A stretch of DNA of 64,000 nt, from assembly GCF_003426735.1 (NCBI RefSeq), contig NZ_QVON01000002.1, positions 682,001 to 746,000 of the forward strand. Reading direction: 5' to 3'. The notes beneath the pieces were generated by a model. It was not told the DNA's origin, did no database searches, and saw only the letters and a list, made by a program, of their open reading frames with translations. The position numbers and the translations under genes are program-made. Origin of the DNA: Arenibacter sp. P308M17. Its GTDB lineage: Bacteria > Bacteroidota > Bacteroidia > Flavobacteriales > Flavobacteriaceae. Of this stretch, positions 18,231 through 26,157 are shown one piece after another (positions within the stretch are counted from its first letter, which is position 1; the number at the start of each line of letters is the position of its first letter).

Positions 18231-19255
18231 TAATTGGGTTTTAACACACTTTTCACCACCTTACCGGAATGCATTTGTTCAAACGCCTCGTGCCAGTCCT
18301 TCAATTCCCAGACCCCACCAATAATGGGCTTTACATCCAAGGTACCCGAAGCCAATAGGGACAGTACCTTTTCCCAGATCGGCCAATTATGGCTAAAGCT
18401 ACCTTGAAGGGTCACATTCTTTTGAACTAAGGGATCCAAAGAAAAGTTGAGCGGTTGTGGCCCCCACCCTACCTTGGTAATATGTCCGTTGGGACGCACC
18501 AGCTGTAAAGCTATTTTTAAGGTAGCACTTGCCCCGGCGGCATCTATAATACAATCCGCGCCCAAACCATCCTGTTTGTTGGCCCAGTCACTTGCATCCC
18601 CTATAATGCCCTCACATCCGTATTGCTTGGCAATGCTCAATCTTTCCCTATCCGATTCCAATCCAACTATGGCCACTTCCGCTCCACACAAACGCGCCAT
18701 GGCTGCACATAGGATCCCTATGGTTCCCGGACCTAAAACTATGACCCGATCCCCTGGTTTAATTTTGGAATTCGCCACAACGGCACTATAGGCCACCGAA
18801 CAGGGCTCCGTTAAACAGGCCTGCTCAAAAGGCAAGTTTTCAGGCACCGTATGCAGACATCTGGCGGGCACCTTTACAAAACGTGTCATGGCACCATTTA
18901 CACCATAGCCAAACCCCTTTCTTGTAGGGTCAAGGTTATAAAGTCCCTGTCTGCTAAGTGGGCTATTGGGATCGATAACGGCGGCGGTTTCACTTACTAC
19001 CCTATCGCCTTCCTTCCAACCGCTCACTCTTTTTCCCAATGCCACCACATGGCCCCCAAACTCGTGGCCCAGTACCACTGGATAATTCACATGCCAACTA
19101 TGGTCCGCTGTCCATTGATGGAGATCGCTTCCACAAACTCCGACATTGGCAACCTCCAACAAAATATCATCTTCCCCTATGGTCGGTTTTTCTATTTCCC
19201 TTATTTCTACACTTCCTTGTTTGGACGAGAAATTTACTACTCCTATTGAACCCAT
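18230..19255 (-). CDS. Zinc-type medium-chain dehydrogenase lacking the structural zinc site
   Basis: This is a 341-residue MDR-family polyol/sugar dehydrogenase. Catalytic-zinc ligands are present: Cys in GVCGSDLH, His-Glu in GHEFGGH, Glu in TEPCSVAYS. The Rossmann motif GPGTIG is near residue 175. In most relatives a lobe with four cysteines follows the GD..V segment; here that lobe reads IDPNSPLSRQGLYNLDP and has no cysteine, so the structural zinc is absent. The gene sits between the HUMPS and SDR genes, with 29 bp to the former. It likely oxidises a sugar hydroxyl with NAD(P) for the operon's pathway. Confidence 0.88.
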   Translation of the reverse strand: MGSIGVVNFSSKQGSVEIREIEKPTIGEDDILLEVANVGVCGSDLHQWTADHSWHVNYPVVLGHEFGGHVVALGKRVSGWKEGDRVVSETAAVIDPNSPLSRQGLYNLDPTRKGFGYGVNGAMTRFVKVPARCLHTVPENLPFEQACLTEPCSVAYSAVVANSKIKPGDRVIVLGPGTIGILCAAMARLCGAEVAIVGLESDRERLSIAKQYGCEGIIGDASDWANKQDGLGADCIIDAAGASATLKIALQLVRPNGHITKVGWGPQPLNFSLDPLVQKNVTLQGSFSHNWPIWEKVLSLLASGTLDVKPIIGGVWELKDWHEAFEQMHSGKVVKSVLKPN

Positions 19256-19284
19256 TTGTATAATTCTTTATATTTTAATGTTCG

Positions 19285-19983
19285 TTATCTTGATACTTCC
19301 CCGTAAGCATGGATCTTTTGACAAATAAGTCGCAATGAACTTTCCAGGTCACCATCGGCTGTCCTAAAGGAATCGGCATCTATGGTCAAGGGTGCTCCCA
19401 ACACCACCATTGGCGCTCCATATTCCGGGCAGCGTATGGCCTGTTCCAAGGTAAGTCCCCCTACGGCCTGTACCGGTACCCTAACGGCATTGACTACCTC
19501 CCGTAATTGATCCATTGGGCTCGGCATTTTTAAGCCCTGGGCAGCAATTCCACGCCGTTCGTCATAACCTATATGGTGTATTATATAATCACAGCCAAGG
19601 TCTTCCAACCATTTGGCCCCTTCCACCATATCCGGACATCCTAAATTATCCCCCATTACCTTTACCCCGTAATCTTTGCCCGCCTGTACTACCACCTTTA
19701 TGGTTTCTGCATGTGCCCTGGCCATTACCACCACATGGGTGGCCCCTGCCTTCGCCATCATTTCGGCCTCCAAATATCCGCCATCCATAGTCTTGAGATC
19801 GGCTACTATAGGGATTAAGGGAAAGGCCTCCCTTAATTTTCGAACTCCGTGCAAACCTTCCGCCAGAATAAGCGGGGTCCCTGCTTCCAGCCAATCCACC
19901 CCTGCACGCAAGGCCATGGCAGCAGTTTCCAAAGCTTCATCTATATTGGTCAGGTCCAGGGAAATTTGTACAATTGGTTTCAT
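19285..19983 (-). CDS. HUMPS-family protein (hexulose-6-phosphate synthase / ketogulonate-6-phosphate decarboxylase like)
   Basis: This 232-residue protein belongs to the orotidine-monophosphate decarboxylase superfamily. Signature residues match the HPS/KGPDC branch by number: Asp10 in SLDLT, Glu33 in EAGTP, Asp62-Lys64-Asp67 in DLKTMDGG, and His136-His137 before the helix ending in DERRG. Members decarboxylate 3-keto-gulonate-6-phosphate or condense formaldehyde with ribulose-5-phosphate. Here no sugar kinase and no hexulose-phosphate isomerase (PHI) lies nearby, so the true substrate may be unphosphorylated or another keto-sugar acid. It is the first gene of the minus operon. Confidence 0.82.
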   Translation of the reverse strand: MKPIVQISLDLTNIDEALETAAMALRAGVDWLEAGTPLILAEGLHGVRKLREAFPLIPIVADLKTMDGGYLEAEMMAKAGATHVVVMARAHAETIKVVVQAGKDYGVKVMGDNLGCPDMVEGAKWLEDLGCDYIIHHIGYDERRGIAAQGLKMPSPMDQLREVVNAVRVPVQAVGGLTLEQAIRCPEYGAPMVVLGAPLTIDADSFRTADGDLESSLRLICQKIHAYGEVSR

Positions 19984-20056
19984 ATATAGTCAATAATTTT
20001 TTAAATTAAAAGTTTAAATTCTTCGATTTACCTCAAGCTTTGATCAATTTACAAAA

Positions 20057-20092
20057 CCGATAAAAGGTGTATAAAAGGGATTGGTTTATCGG
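20057..20092. promoter_or_regulatory. Inverted repeat CCGATAAA / TTTATCGG upstream of minus operon
   Basis: Perfect 8-bp arms at 20057-20064 and 20085-20092 have centres 28 bp apart. They lie 75-110 bp upstream of the HUMPS start codon inside the 551-bp divergent spacer. The geometry would suit two half-sites of a dimeric regulator. Nothing else coding is seen in 19984-20534; short reading frames there are A+T-rich chance frames. Confidence 0.35.
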
Positions 20093-20317
20093 GGCAAAAC
20101 GCGCTTCCAAAGATAAAGAAACACAATACATAAAATTTATCAATTATAAATCCAATATTACCCTTTTCCAATTTATCAATACCGTTTTTGCCATAATCTG
20201 TAATAAACATACCCTATACTTATCAATCCCATTATTACTTTTTTTTTCTTGGAAGAACTATTATTATTGCAAAAGATAAATATTGTGTGTCAAGGATTAA
20301 AATATTGGGAGTGTAAA

Positions 20318-20402
20318 TATGCGAGACGTTAGATAGAAGTTAGATATTTGACATTAGAAATGTACTCTGAACTTTGAACCTTCAACTTTCAACTTTCAAC
20401 AC
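20318..20402. repeat. Degenerate word repeats, array B
   Basis: The words CTTCAACTTTCAACTTTCAAC (period 7) and GTTAGATAGAAGTTAGATAT are the reverse-complement relatives of the AGTTGAAAGTT words in arrays at 15.8 and 39.0 kb. It sits between the two divergent catabolic operons. Confidence 0.65.
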
Positions 20403-20456
20403 TTATTAAATCTTTTTGGCTAAATTACACCCTTGAACCATATGGCCATTTTAACT

Positions 20457-20488
20457 ATTGCATTTTCATGCAATCGCTATAAAATTTG
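20457..20488 (+). promoter_or_regulatory. Promoter overlapped by palindrome ATTGCAT-tttc-ATGCAAT
   Basis: A perfect 7-bp inverted repeat with a 4-bp gap (20457-20474) contains the TTG of a possible -33 box. A -7-like TAAAATTTG (20480-20488) follows after 19 bp, 46 bp before the dehydrogenase ATG. The overlap is what a repressor operator would look like; a GntR- or LacI-type protein would suit the symmetry. No such regulator is in the window. Confidence 0.5.
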
Positions 20489-20534
20489 ATAATGATCAAC
20501 CACATCAACCATAAAAAATAAAAGAATAAAGCGC

Positions 20535-21542
20535 ATGAAATATATTGTTTGTGAGGAACCTGGGGACTTTCAGTTAAAGGAAAAAGAAGCCCCGATCAGA
20601 AAAAAGGGGGAAGCACTACTTAAAGTGAACAAGGTGGGCATCTGTGGTACCGACCTGCACGCCTATACCGGGAACCAAGCCTTTTTTACCTATCCAAGGA
20701 TACTGGGCCATGAACTGGCCACCACTGTGCTGGAGATCGACGAAAACGATAAGGGCATTGAGGCGGGCGACAATGTAGTGATCATGCCCTACCTAAGCTG
20801 TGGCCACTGTGTAGCCTGTAGGAACGGCAAGACCAATTGCTGTACCCAGATCCAGGTTTTAGGCATACATACGGATGGGGGCATGCAGGAGCAGATCACG
20901 GTGCCGATAAACATCCTTTTGCCCGCCAAACACCTGAACAACGAGCAGATGGCCATTGTAGAGCCTTTGGCCATAGCGGCACATTCCATTCGCAGGGCAC
21001 AGATTGTTCCCGGGGAAACCGTAGTGGTAGTAGGCTGTGGCCCCATTGGTATCGGTATCATGAAATTGGCCCAGATGGAAGGGGCCAAGGTCATTGCCCT
21101 GGATATGAACTTGGACCGACTACGGTATGCCAAGGAAAAGATCGGGGTAGACCATATAGTAAATGTCACCGAAGACCCCGTAAGGCAGATTTCGGAGATC
21201 ACCAAGGGCGATATGGCCACGGCCGTATTCGATGCCTCGGGCCACAGAGGTGCCCTGGAACAGGGACCCTCCTATATGTCGCACGGCGGAAGATATATTT
21301 TGGTAGGGCTTTCCAAAGGGGAACTGACCTTCACCCATCCGGCCATCCACGCCAAGGAAACCACCCTGATGTGCAGCAGAAATGCCACCATAACCGATTT
21401 TGAACGGGTCATTGCCCTATTGGACCAGTTTCCCACAGATTCGTTCATTACCCACAACGTCCATTTTACCCAAATGAAAGAACATTTTGATAGCTGGCTA
21501 AAACCCGCTACCGGAGTCATAAAAGCCACTATAGAATTTTAA
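20535..21542 (+). CDS. Zinc-dependent sugar dehydrogenase (probable L-fucose/aldose dehydrogenase)
   Basis: This is a 335-residue MDR-family dehydrogenase with both zinc sites. Catalytic ligands are Cys in GICGTDLHAY, His-Glu in GHELA and Glu in VEPLAI. The structural four-cysteine cluster is SCGHCVACRNGKTNCC near residue 96, and the cofactor motif is GCGPIG near 173. It starts an operon with a UxaA-type dehydratase (19 bp gap) and a fuconolactonase-type hydrolase. That is the order expected for oxidation of an aldose to a lactone, hydrolysis, and dehydration of the sugar acid. L-fucose is the favoured substrate by analogy with marine flavobacteria; rhamnose or galactose remain possible. Confidence 0.88.
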   Translation: MKYIVCEEPGDFQLKEKEAPIRKKGEALLKVNKVGICGTDLHAYTGNQAFFTYPRILGHELATTVLEIDENDKGIEAGDNVVIMPYLSCGHCVACRNGKTNCCTQIQVLGIHTDGGMQEQITVPINILLPAKHLNNEQMAIVEPLAIAAHSIRRAQIVPGETVVVVGCGPIGIGIMKLAQMEGAKVIALDMNLDRLRYAKEKIGVDHIVNVTEDPVRQISEITKGDMATAVFDASGHRGALEQGPSYMSHGGRYILVGLSKGELTFTHPAIHAKETTLMCSRNATITDFERVIALLDQFPTDSFITHNVHFTQMKEHFDSWLKPATGVIKATIEF

Positions 21543-21560
21543 TATTAAGCGCATTCCACC

Positions 21561-23213
21561 ATGTCCAAAAACTTTTTGCAGATACATCCAAATGACAATA
21601 TCCTTGCCGCTTTGCAGGATATGAAAAAAGATTTTATAATAAACTTTGAAGGGAAATCCTTTCCCCTTAAGAACAATCTTGCCGCCAAGCATAAATTCGC
21701 CCTCCATGATTTCAAGGTGGGCGACCCCATTATCATGTACGGCACCCTAATCGGCAAAGCTACCCGGCCCATTCCCCAAGGAGAAGGCATCACTATAGAC
21801 AATGTGGTACATGCCTCCTCAGATTACAATGTTGGGGAGCAACAATCGCACTGGGTGGCTCCGGACATTTCGAAATGGAAGAACAGCACTTTTAATGGGT
21901 ACCACCGTGCAGACGGCAGTGTAGGAACCGCCAACCATTGGCTGGTTATCCCAATGGTATTCTGTGAAAATAGAAATGTAAATGTACTCCGCAATACCCT
22001 CTTGAATGCCTTGGGCTATGAAACAGCCCAAGACTACATCATAGATACCGAAGTTTTGGTTTCCCAGTACAAGAAAGGGGCCAGTGCGGAGGACCTAATG
22101 GCCTCGCCCATCATTAAAACGGCCGAAGACATTAAACAGAACCGGACCTTCCCCAATGTGGACGGCATTAAGTTCCTTACCCATGACGGAGGCTGCGGCT
22201 GTGACCGAGGGGATTCGGATACCCTCTGTAACCTTTTGGCAGGTTATATTACCAATCCCAACGTTGCGGGAGCTACCATTCTAAGTCTAGGCTGCCAGAA
22301 CGCAGAGGTGAAAATTTTGGAAGCTGCCATTGCCAAACGTGATCCCCATTTTTCCAAACCCCTGCATATTTTGGAACAACAAAAAAGCAAGAGCGAACGC
22401 CATTTTATTGAGGAAGCCGTAAAGAGAACCTTTTTGGGCCTTATAGAAGCCAATAAGGTAGAACGCCGGCCCGCTCCCCTTAGCAAGTTGGTGTTGGGCT
22501 TGGAATGTGGAGGGTCGGACGGGTTTTCCGGTATATCCGCCAATCCCGCCCTCGGTTATGCTTCCGATCTTATAGTGGCCTTGGGAGGGGCTACAGTGCT
22601 TTCCGAATTCCCCGAACTAAACGGGGTGGAACAGGAACTCATCAACCGTTGCGAAACACCGGAAAGTGCAGAAAAATTTGCCGGTATCATGCGGGCCTAT
22701 TCCGCCAAAGCGGTCTCCATAGGCTCCGGCTTTGAAAACAATCCATCGCCCGGAAATATTAAGGACGGACTCATCACGGACGCCATGAAATCGGCCGGAG
22801 CGGCAAAAAAAGGAGGTACCTCTTTAGTGCAGGATGTGCTGGACTATACGGAAAGGGTAACCAAAAATGGTTTGAACCTTCTCTGTACCCCGGGCAACGA
22901 TGTGGAAAGCACCACTGGTCTGGCAGGATCCGGATGTAATGTTATTGCCTTTACCACGGGTCTGGGCACCCCTACCGGAAATCCCGTGGCCCCGGTCATT
23001 AAAATGTCTAGCAACAACGCCTTGAGCGAACGCATGAAGGATATTATCGATTTCAACACAGGAACTATCATTACCGGGGAAGATACCATACAGACCAAGG
23101 GAGAGGAATTGTTGGACTATATCATAGAAGTCGCCAGCGGAAATAAAATTCCCGCAGCGGTTAGATTGGAGCAAAACGACTTCATTCCTTGGAAAAGGGG
23201 GATTTCCCTATAA
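21561..23213 (+). CDS. Altronate dehydratase family protein (UxaA), probable sugar-acid dehydratase
   Basis: This 550-residue protein is a full-length UxaA: an N-terminal SAF domain (roughly residues 10-95) and the catalytic half. Conserved blocks are GTANHW near 115, THDGGCGCDRGDSDTLC near 205, SLGCQNAEV, LGLECGGSDGFSGI near 315, and FTTGLGTPTGNP near 475. The cysteines probably hold an Fe or Fe-S centre. The family removes water from altronate, galactarate or related acids to give 2-keto-3-deoxy acids. Between a sugar dehydrogenase and a lactonase it most likely dehydrates L-fuconate or a similar 6-deoxy acid. That specificity is inferred. Confidence 0.9.
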   Translation: MSKNFLQIHPNDNILAALQDMKKDFIINFEGKSFPLKNNLAAKHKFALHDFKVGDPIIMYGTLIGKATRPIPQGEGITIDNVVHASSDYNVGEQQSHWVAPDISKWKNSTFNGYHRADGSVGTANHWLVIPMVFCENRNVNVLRNTLLNALGYETAQDYIIDTEVLVSQYKKGASAEDLMASPIIKTAEDIKQNRTFPNVDGIKFLTHDGGCGCDRGDSDTLCNLLAGYITNPNVAGATILSLGCQNAEVKILEAAIAKRDPHFSKPLHILEQQKSKSERHFIEEAVKRTFLGLIEANKVERRPAPLSKLVLGLECGGSDGFSGISANPALGYASDLIVALGGATVLSEFPELNGVEQELINRCETPESAEKFAGIMRAYSAKAVSIGSGFENNPSPGNIKDGLITDAMKSAGAAKKGGTSLVQDVLDYTERVTKNGLNLLCTPGNDVESTTGLAGSGCNVIAFTTGLGTPTGNPVAPVIKMSSNNALSERMKDIIDFNTGTIITGEDTIQTKGEELLDYIIEVASGNKIPAAVRLEQNDFIPWKRGISL

Positions 23214-23227
23214 CCGGGGCCTCACCT

Positions 23228-23355
23228 AGAACTGCTTTTAGCAGTTCTGACCCCCACAGAATTCGCGGGGCAGGCTCTCCCTAGGAGAGGTAAAAAACGA
23301 AACAACTCTGCACTGAAAGTGCAGAGGTTTGTTTGACAAGGGACTAAAAGTCCCT
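23228..23355. promoter_or_regulatory. Three tandem hairpins between dehydratase and lactonase genes
   Basis: The hairpins are AGAACTGC-tttta-GCAGTTCT (23228-23248), CTCTGCACT-gaa-AGTGCAGAG (23306-23326, extended by AAACAA/TTTGTTT flanks) and AGGGACT-aaa-AGTCCCT (23339-23355), the last followed by CTATTTTT. The third resembles a terminator, so the lactonase gene may be attenuated or have its own promoter. The rest of the 304-bp spacer includes three copies of CTTTATAA at 23478-23502. Confidence 0.6.
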
Positions 23356-23517
23356 CTATTTTTCAAACGGATTAAAAACATGTAAAGGTCTAAGATTTAT
23401 ATTTTTTCGCATCACAAAAATACTGCAATAAATTGTAGGGTTTTAAACCCTAACCTAAGACCAATAAAACGAGAAAACTTTATAACTTTATAACTTTATA
23501 ACATTAAACCTTCTAAC

Positions 23518-24348
23518 ATGATTATAGATTCCCATCAACATTTCTGGAACTACAACCCTGTAAAGCATTCATGGATCAACGATCATATGCGGGTAATCCG
23601 TAGGGATTTTTTGCCCTCGGACCTTAAACCCGTCTATGCCAAAAACGGAGTGGACGGCTGTGTGGCCGTACAGGCGGACCAGACTTTGGCGGAAACCGAT
23701 TTCCTTTTGGAGCTGGCCCACAACAACGCTTTTATTAAAGGCGTGGTAGGCTGGGTAGATCTAAGAAGTGCCGAGGTGGATCAAGAACTGGAAAAATATG
23801 CCAAGGACAAACATTTAAAGGGATACCGACATATTGTGCAGGAAGAGGCAGACCATAATTTTTTATTGCGGCCAGACTTCCTAAGGGGCATCTCCAAATT
23901 GGAACAGTACGGCGCCGTCTATGACATCCTTATCTTTCCACACCAGTTGGGAGCTACCCTGGAATTTGTAAAAAAATTCCCCAACCAGAAATTCGTCATC
24001 GACCATATTGCCAAACCCTATATAAAGGATGGTTTTTATGATGGTTGGGCGGCCATGATGAAAGAAGTGGCCCAGCACGAAAATGTATATTGTAAAATAT
24101 CGGGAATGATCACGGAGGCCGATTTTATGAACTGGACCCCGGAACAGATACATCCGTATATGCTTTTAACCCTTGAAGCCTTTGGTCCTGAGCGCTGCAT
24201 GTACGGGTCCGATTGGCCTGTTTGTTTGGTGGCCGGCACCTACACCCAGGTAAGGGACCTGACCTCCAATTTCATTGCCAGCCTCAGCGATGTCGAGCAG
24301 CAGGCCATTATGGGCCGGAACGCGGTGGAGTTCTATGGGTTGGAATAG
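23518..24348 (+). CDS. Amidohydrolase family lactonase (L-fuconolactonase type)
   Basis: This 276-residue TIM-barrel metal hydrolase opens with IDSHQHFWNY (HxH motif), then has IDHIAKP near residue 160 and GSDWPV near 238 with the catalytic Asp. This is the pattern of L-fuconolactonase and 2-pyrone-4,6-dicarboxylate lactonase. It would open the lactone formed by the sugar dehydrogenase encoded at 20535 and deliver the acid to the UxaA-type dehydratase. It is the last gene of the operon; the array of degenerate repeats starts right after its stop. Confidence 0.88.
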   Translation: MIIDSHQHFWNYNPVKHSWINDHMRVIRRDFLPSDLKPVYAKNGVDGCVAVQADQTLAETDFLLELAHNNAFIKGVVGWVDLRSAEVDQELEKYAKDKHLKGYRHIVQEEADHNFLLRPDFLRGISKLEQYGAVYDILIFPHQLGATLEFVKKFPNQKFVIDHIAKPYIKDGFYDGWAAMMKEVAQHENVYCKISGMITEADFMNWTPEQIHPYMLLTLEAFGPERCMYGSDWPVCLVAGTYTQVRDLTSNFIASLSDVEQQAIMGRNAVEFYGLE

Positions 24349-24660
24349 AATTTAGTAGTGAGAAATGAGTAGTGGGAATTTAGAGTCTGGAATCTAGAAA
24401 CTAGGCAGCATTTTTTGTTCAAGGTTTCAGGTTCAAAGTTCAATCTTGATGGTTTGACTGACAATTTAGCTTATGGCTATTGGCATATTGCTTATTGCTT
24501 CCTAAATTAACTCATTATCAAATTGATACATTTCCAAATTAACCCATTATCAAATTTCCAAACCACCCCATTTTCAAATTAATACATTGATACATTTCCC
24601 CATTAACCCATTATCAAATTAACCCATTTTCAAATTATCACATTTTCAAATTAGGGAATA
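24349..24660. repeat. Degenerate word repeats, array C
   Basis: The 535-bp spacer 24349-24883 starts with TAGTAGTGAGAAATGAGTAGTG and GAATCTAGAAACTAGG. It then carries about 15 units of a 10-bp-spaced vocabulary: CCCATTATCAAATT, GATACATTTCC, CCCATTTTCAAATTA. The 10-bp step equals one DNA helical turn. No start codon with a plausible frame is seen. Confidence 0.8.
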
Positions 24661-24826
24661 CTTGTCATTTATAGCAATAAATGGTTCTTAAACGATAAAA
24701 TAATTTAATACCAAATTATAATCAATAGTTTTACCCATTGAATCATTTGCCAAAATGGGTGAATTTTTGAATCCTGAATATTACTTTTTGTCGCTTTGGA
24801 TTTCCCCCTAATAAAGCGGTATAAAG

Positions 24827-24847
24827 TAGTACATGTATTATGTACTA
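24827..24847. promoter_or_regulatory. Perfect inverted repeat TAGTACAT-gtatt-ATGTACTA before the polysaccharide locus
   Basis: 8-bp arms with a 5-bp gap end 36 bp before the first ATG of the polysaccharide cluster (24884). The position in the probable leader or promoter makes it a candidate operator, or a weak RNA hairpin in the 5' leader. Confidence 0.5.
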
Positions 24848-24883
24848 TTAAACAACTAATCGCTTATGCCTTAAATAAGGAAT

Positions 24884-26044
24884 ATGGCATATCTGTATGA
24901 ATTATTTTCCAATCTCTATTTTTTAGGGATTGTATCCATATTTATTCCACTTCTCCTATGTTATAGGATGTATCCTGTAATCATCTATGCCGTACGCTCT
25001 AAAAACCTTATGGATGAGCCAGGGGATCGCAGCATGCACACCTCAAAAACACCTACTTTGGGTGGGGTCGGACTCTTCATTGCCTTTTCCCTTTCCATTG
25101 CTTTTCTCGGTTTAATGGCGGACCTTGCCAAACCCGATCTAATACAGCTGGTATCCCTTATGTCGGCCACCATGATGTTGATGTTTTTAGGAGTTAAGGA
25201 CGATCTTTTTGGTTTGGCCCCAAAAAAGAAATTTATGGTACAAATGGCGGCCTCCCTTATGGTAATTGTATTGGCCGATCTAAGAATTACTAGTTTTGAA
25301 GGTATTTTTGGATTGGGGGAACTGCCCAATTATATATCGATAATCTTTACACTTTTTGTATTTCTGTTGATTATCAACGCCTATAATCTAATTGATGGCT
25401 TGGATGGTCTGGCAGGATCTGTGGCCTTACTTTCCAGCCTATCTTTTGGTATTTTTTTTTTCATAAACGAAAGATATCTTTTTGTACTTATTTCCTTTGT
25501 GCTTATCGGGGCATTGTTAGGATTCCTAAGGTACAACCTCTCCCCCTACCGTAAAATTTTTATGGGAGATTCAGGCTCCATGTTCATAGGCTTTTTATTG
25601 GCTTTTCAGGCCGTTGGGTTTTTATCCTACAACTCCATAATAGACAATCCGGTCACCAACATTAAAGCACCTATAATGGCCATGGCCATATTATCCTACC
25701 CCCTTTTGGATACCCTAAGGGTATTTGCCATTCGAATTTCACAAAAAAGAAGTCCGTTTAGCGCGGACCGCAATCATATACACCATAGACTAATAGACTT
25801 GGGCATTACCCATAAACAGGCCTCCTTATTTGTAGTGGTATTGAACAGTATTATAATTGAACTGGCCGTTTTAATCCAGGATCTATATATCAATGTGCAA
25901 CTCTATATAATTATAGTAGTGGTCCCTTTACTATATGTTTCGCCCTGGCTGTTTGTCCGTAAGCAGGGCAAATTAAAATTGATTAGGCCCAAACCTATAA
26001 AATGGTCCCAAATTAGATCTAGGATAAATAATTTCCTAAGCTAA
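24884..26044 (+). CDS. Undecaprenyl-phosphate glycosyl-1-phosphate transferase (WecA/MraY family)
   Basis: This 386-residue polytopic inner-membrane enzyme starts a surface polysaccharide by moving a sugar-1-phosphate from a UDP-sugar to undecaprenyl phosphate. Family motifs are KTPTLGGVGLF near residue 55, the Asp-rich KDD near 106, NAYNLIDGLDGLAGS near 165, FMGDSGSMFIG near 227 and the cytoplasmic HIHH loop near 303. About ten hydrophobic helices are visible. It is the first gene of the cluster and precedes the nucleotide-sugar dehydrogenase. The sugar is probably GlcNAc, GalNAc or a derivative. Confidence 0.92.
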   Translation: MAYLYELFSNLYFLGIVSIFIPLLLCYRMYPVIIYAVRSKNLMDEPGDRSMHTSKTPTLGGVGLFIAFSLSIAFLGLMADLAKPDLIQLVSLMSATMMLMFLGVKDDLFGLAPKKKFMVQMAASLMVIVLADLRITSFEGIFGLGELPNYISIIFTLFVFLLIINAYNLIDGLDGLAGSVALLSSLSFGIFFFINERYLFVLISFVLIGALLGFLRYNLSPYRKIFMGDSGSMFIGFLLAFQAVGFLSYNSIIDNPVTNIKAPIMAMAILSYPLLDTLRVFAIRISQKRSPFSADRNHIHHRLIDLGITHKQASLFVVVLNSIIIELAVLIQDLYINVQLYIIIVVVPLLYVSPWLFVRKQGKLKLIRPKPIKWSQIRSRINNFLS

Positions 26045-26157
26045 TTATATACTAACAATTATCCGACATTTAATTTCATGGGTTTTTGGATATAATAGAA
26101 AAATATAACTATTTGGTGCATTCCAATTTGGATAAAACGAATAAAGAGAATATAATC

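Noticed and set aside
20067..20279. 70-codon plus-strand frame in the divergent catabolic spacer
   Set aside because: It is A+T-driven composition rich in Ile/Lys/Tyr, starts inside an inverted repeat, and has no resemblance to known proteins.
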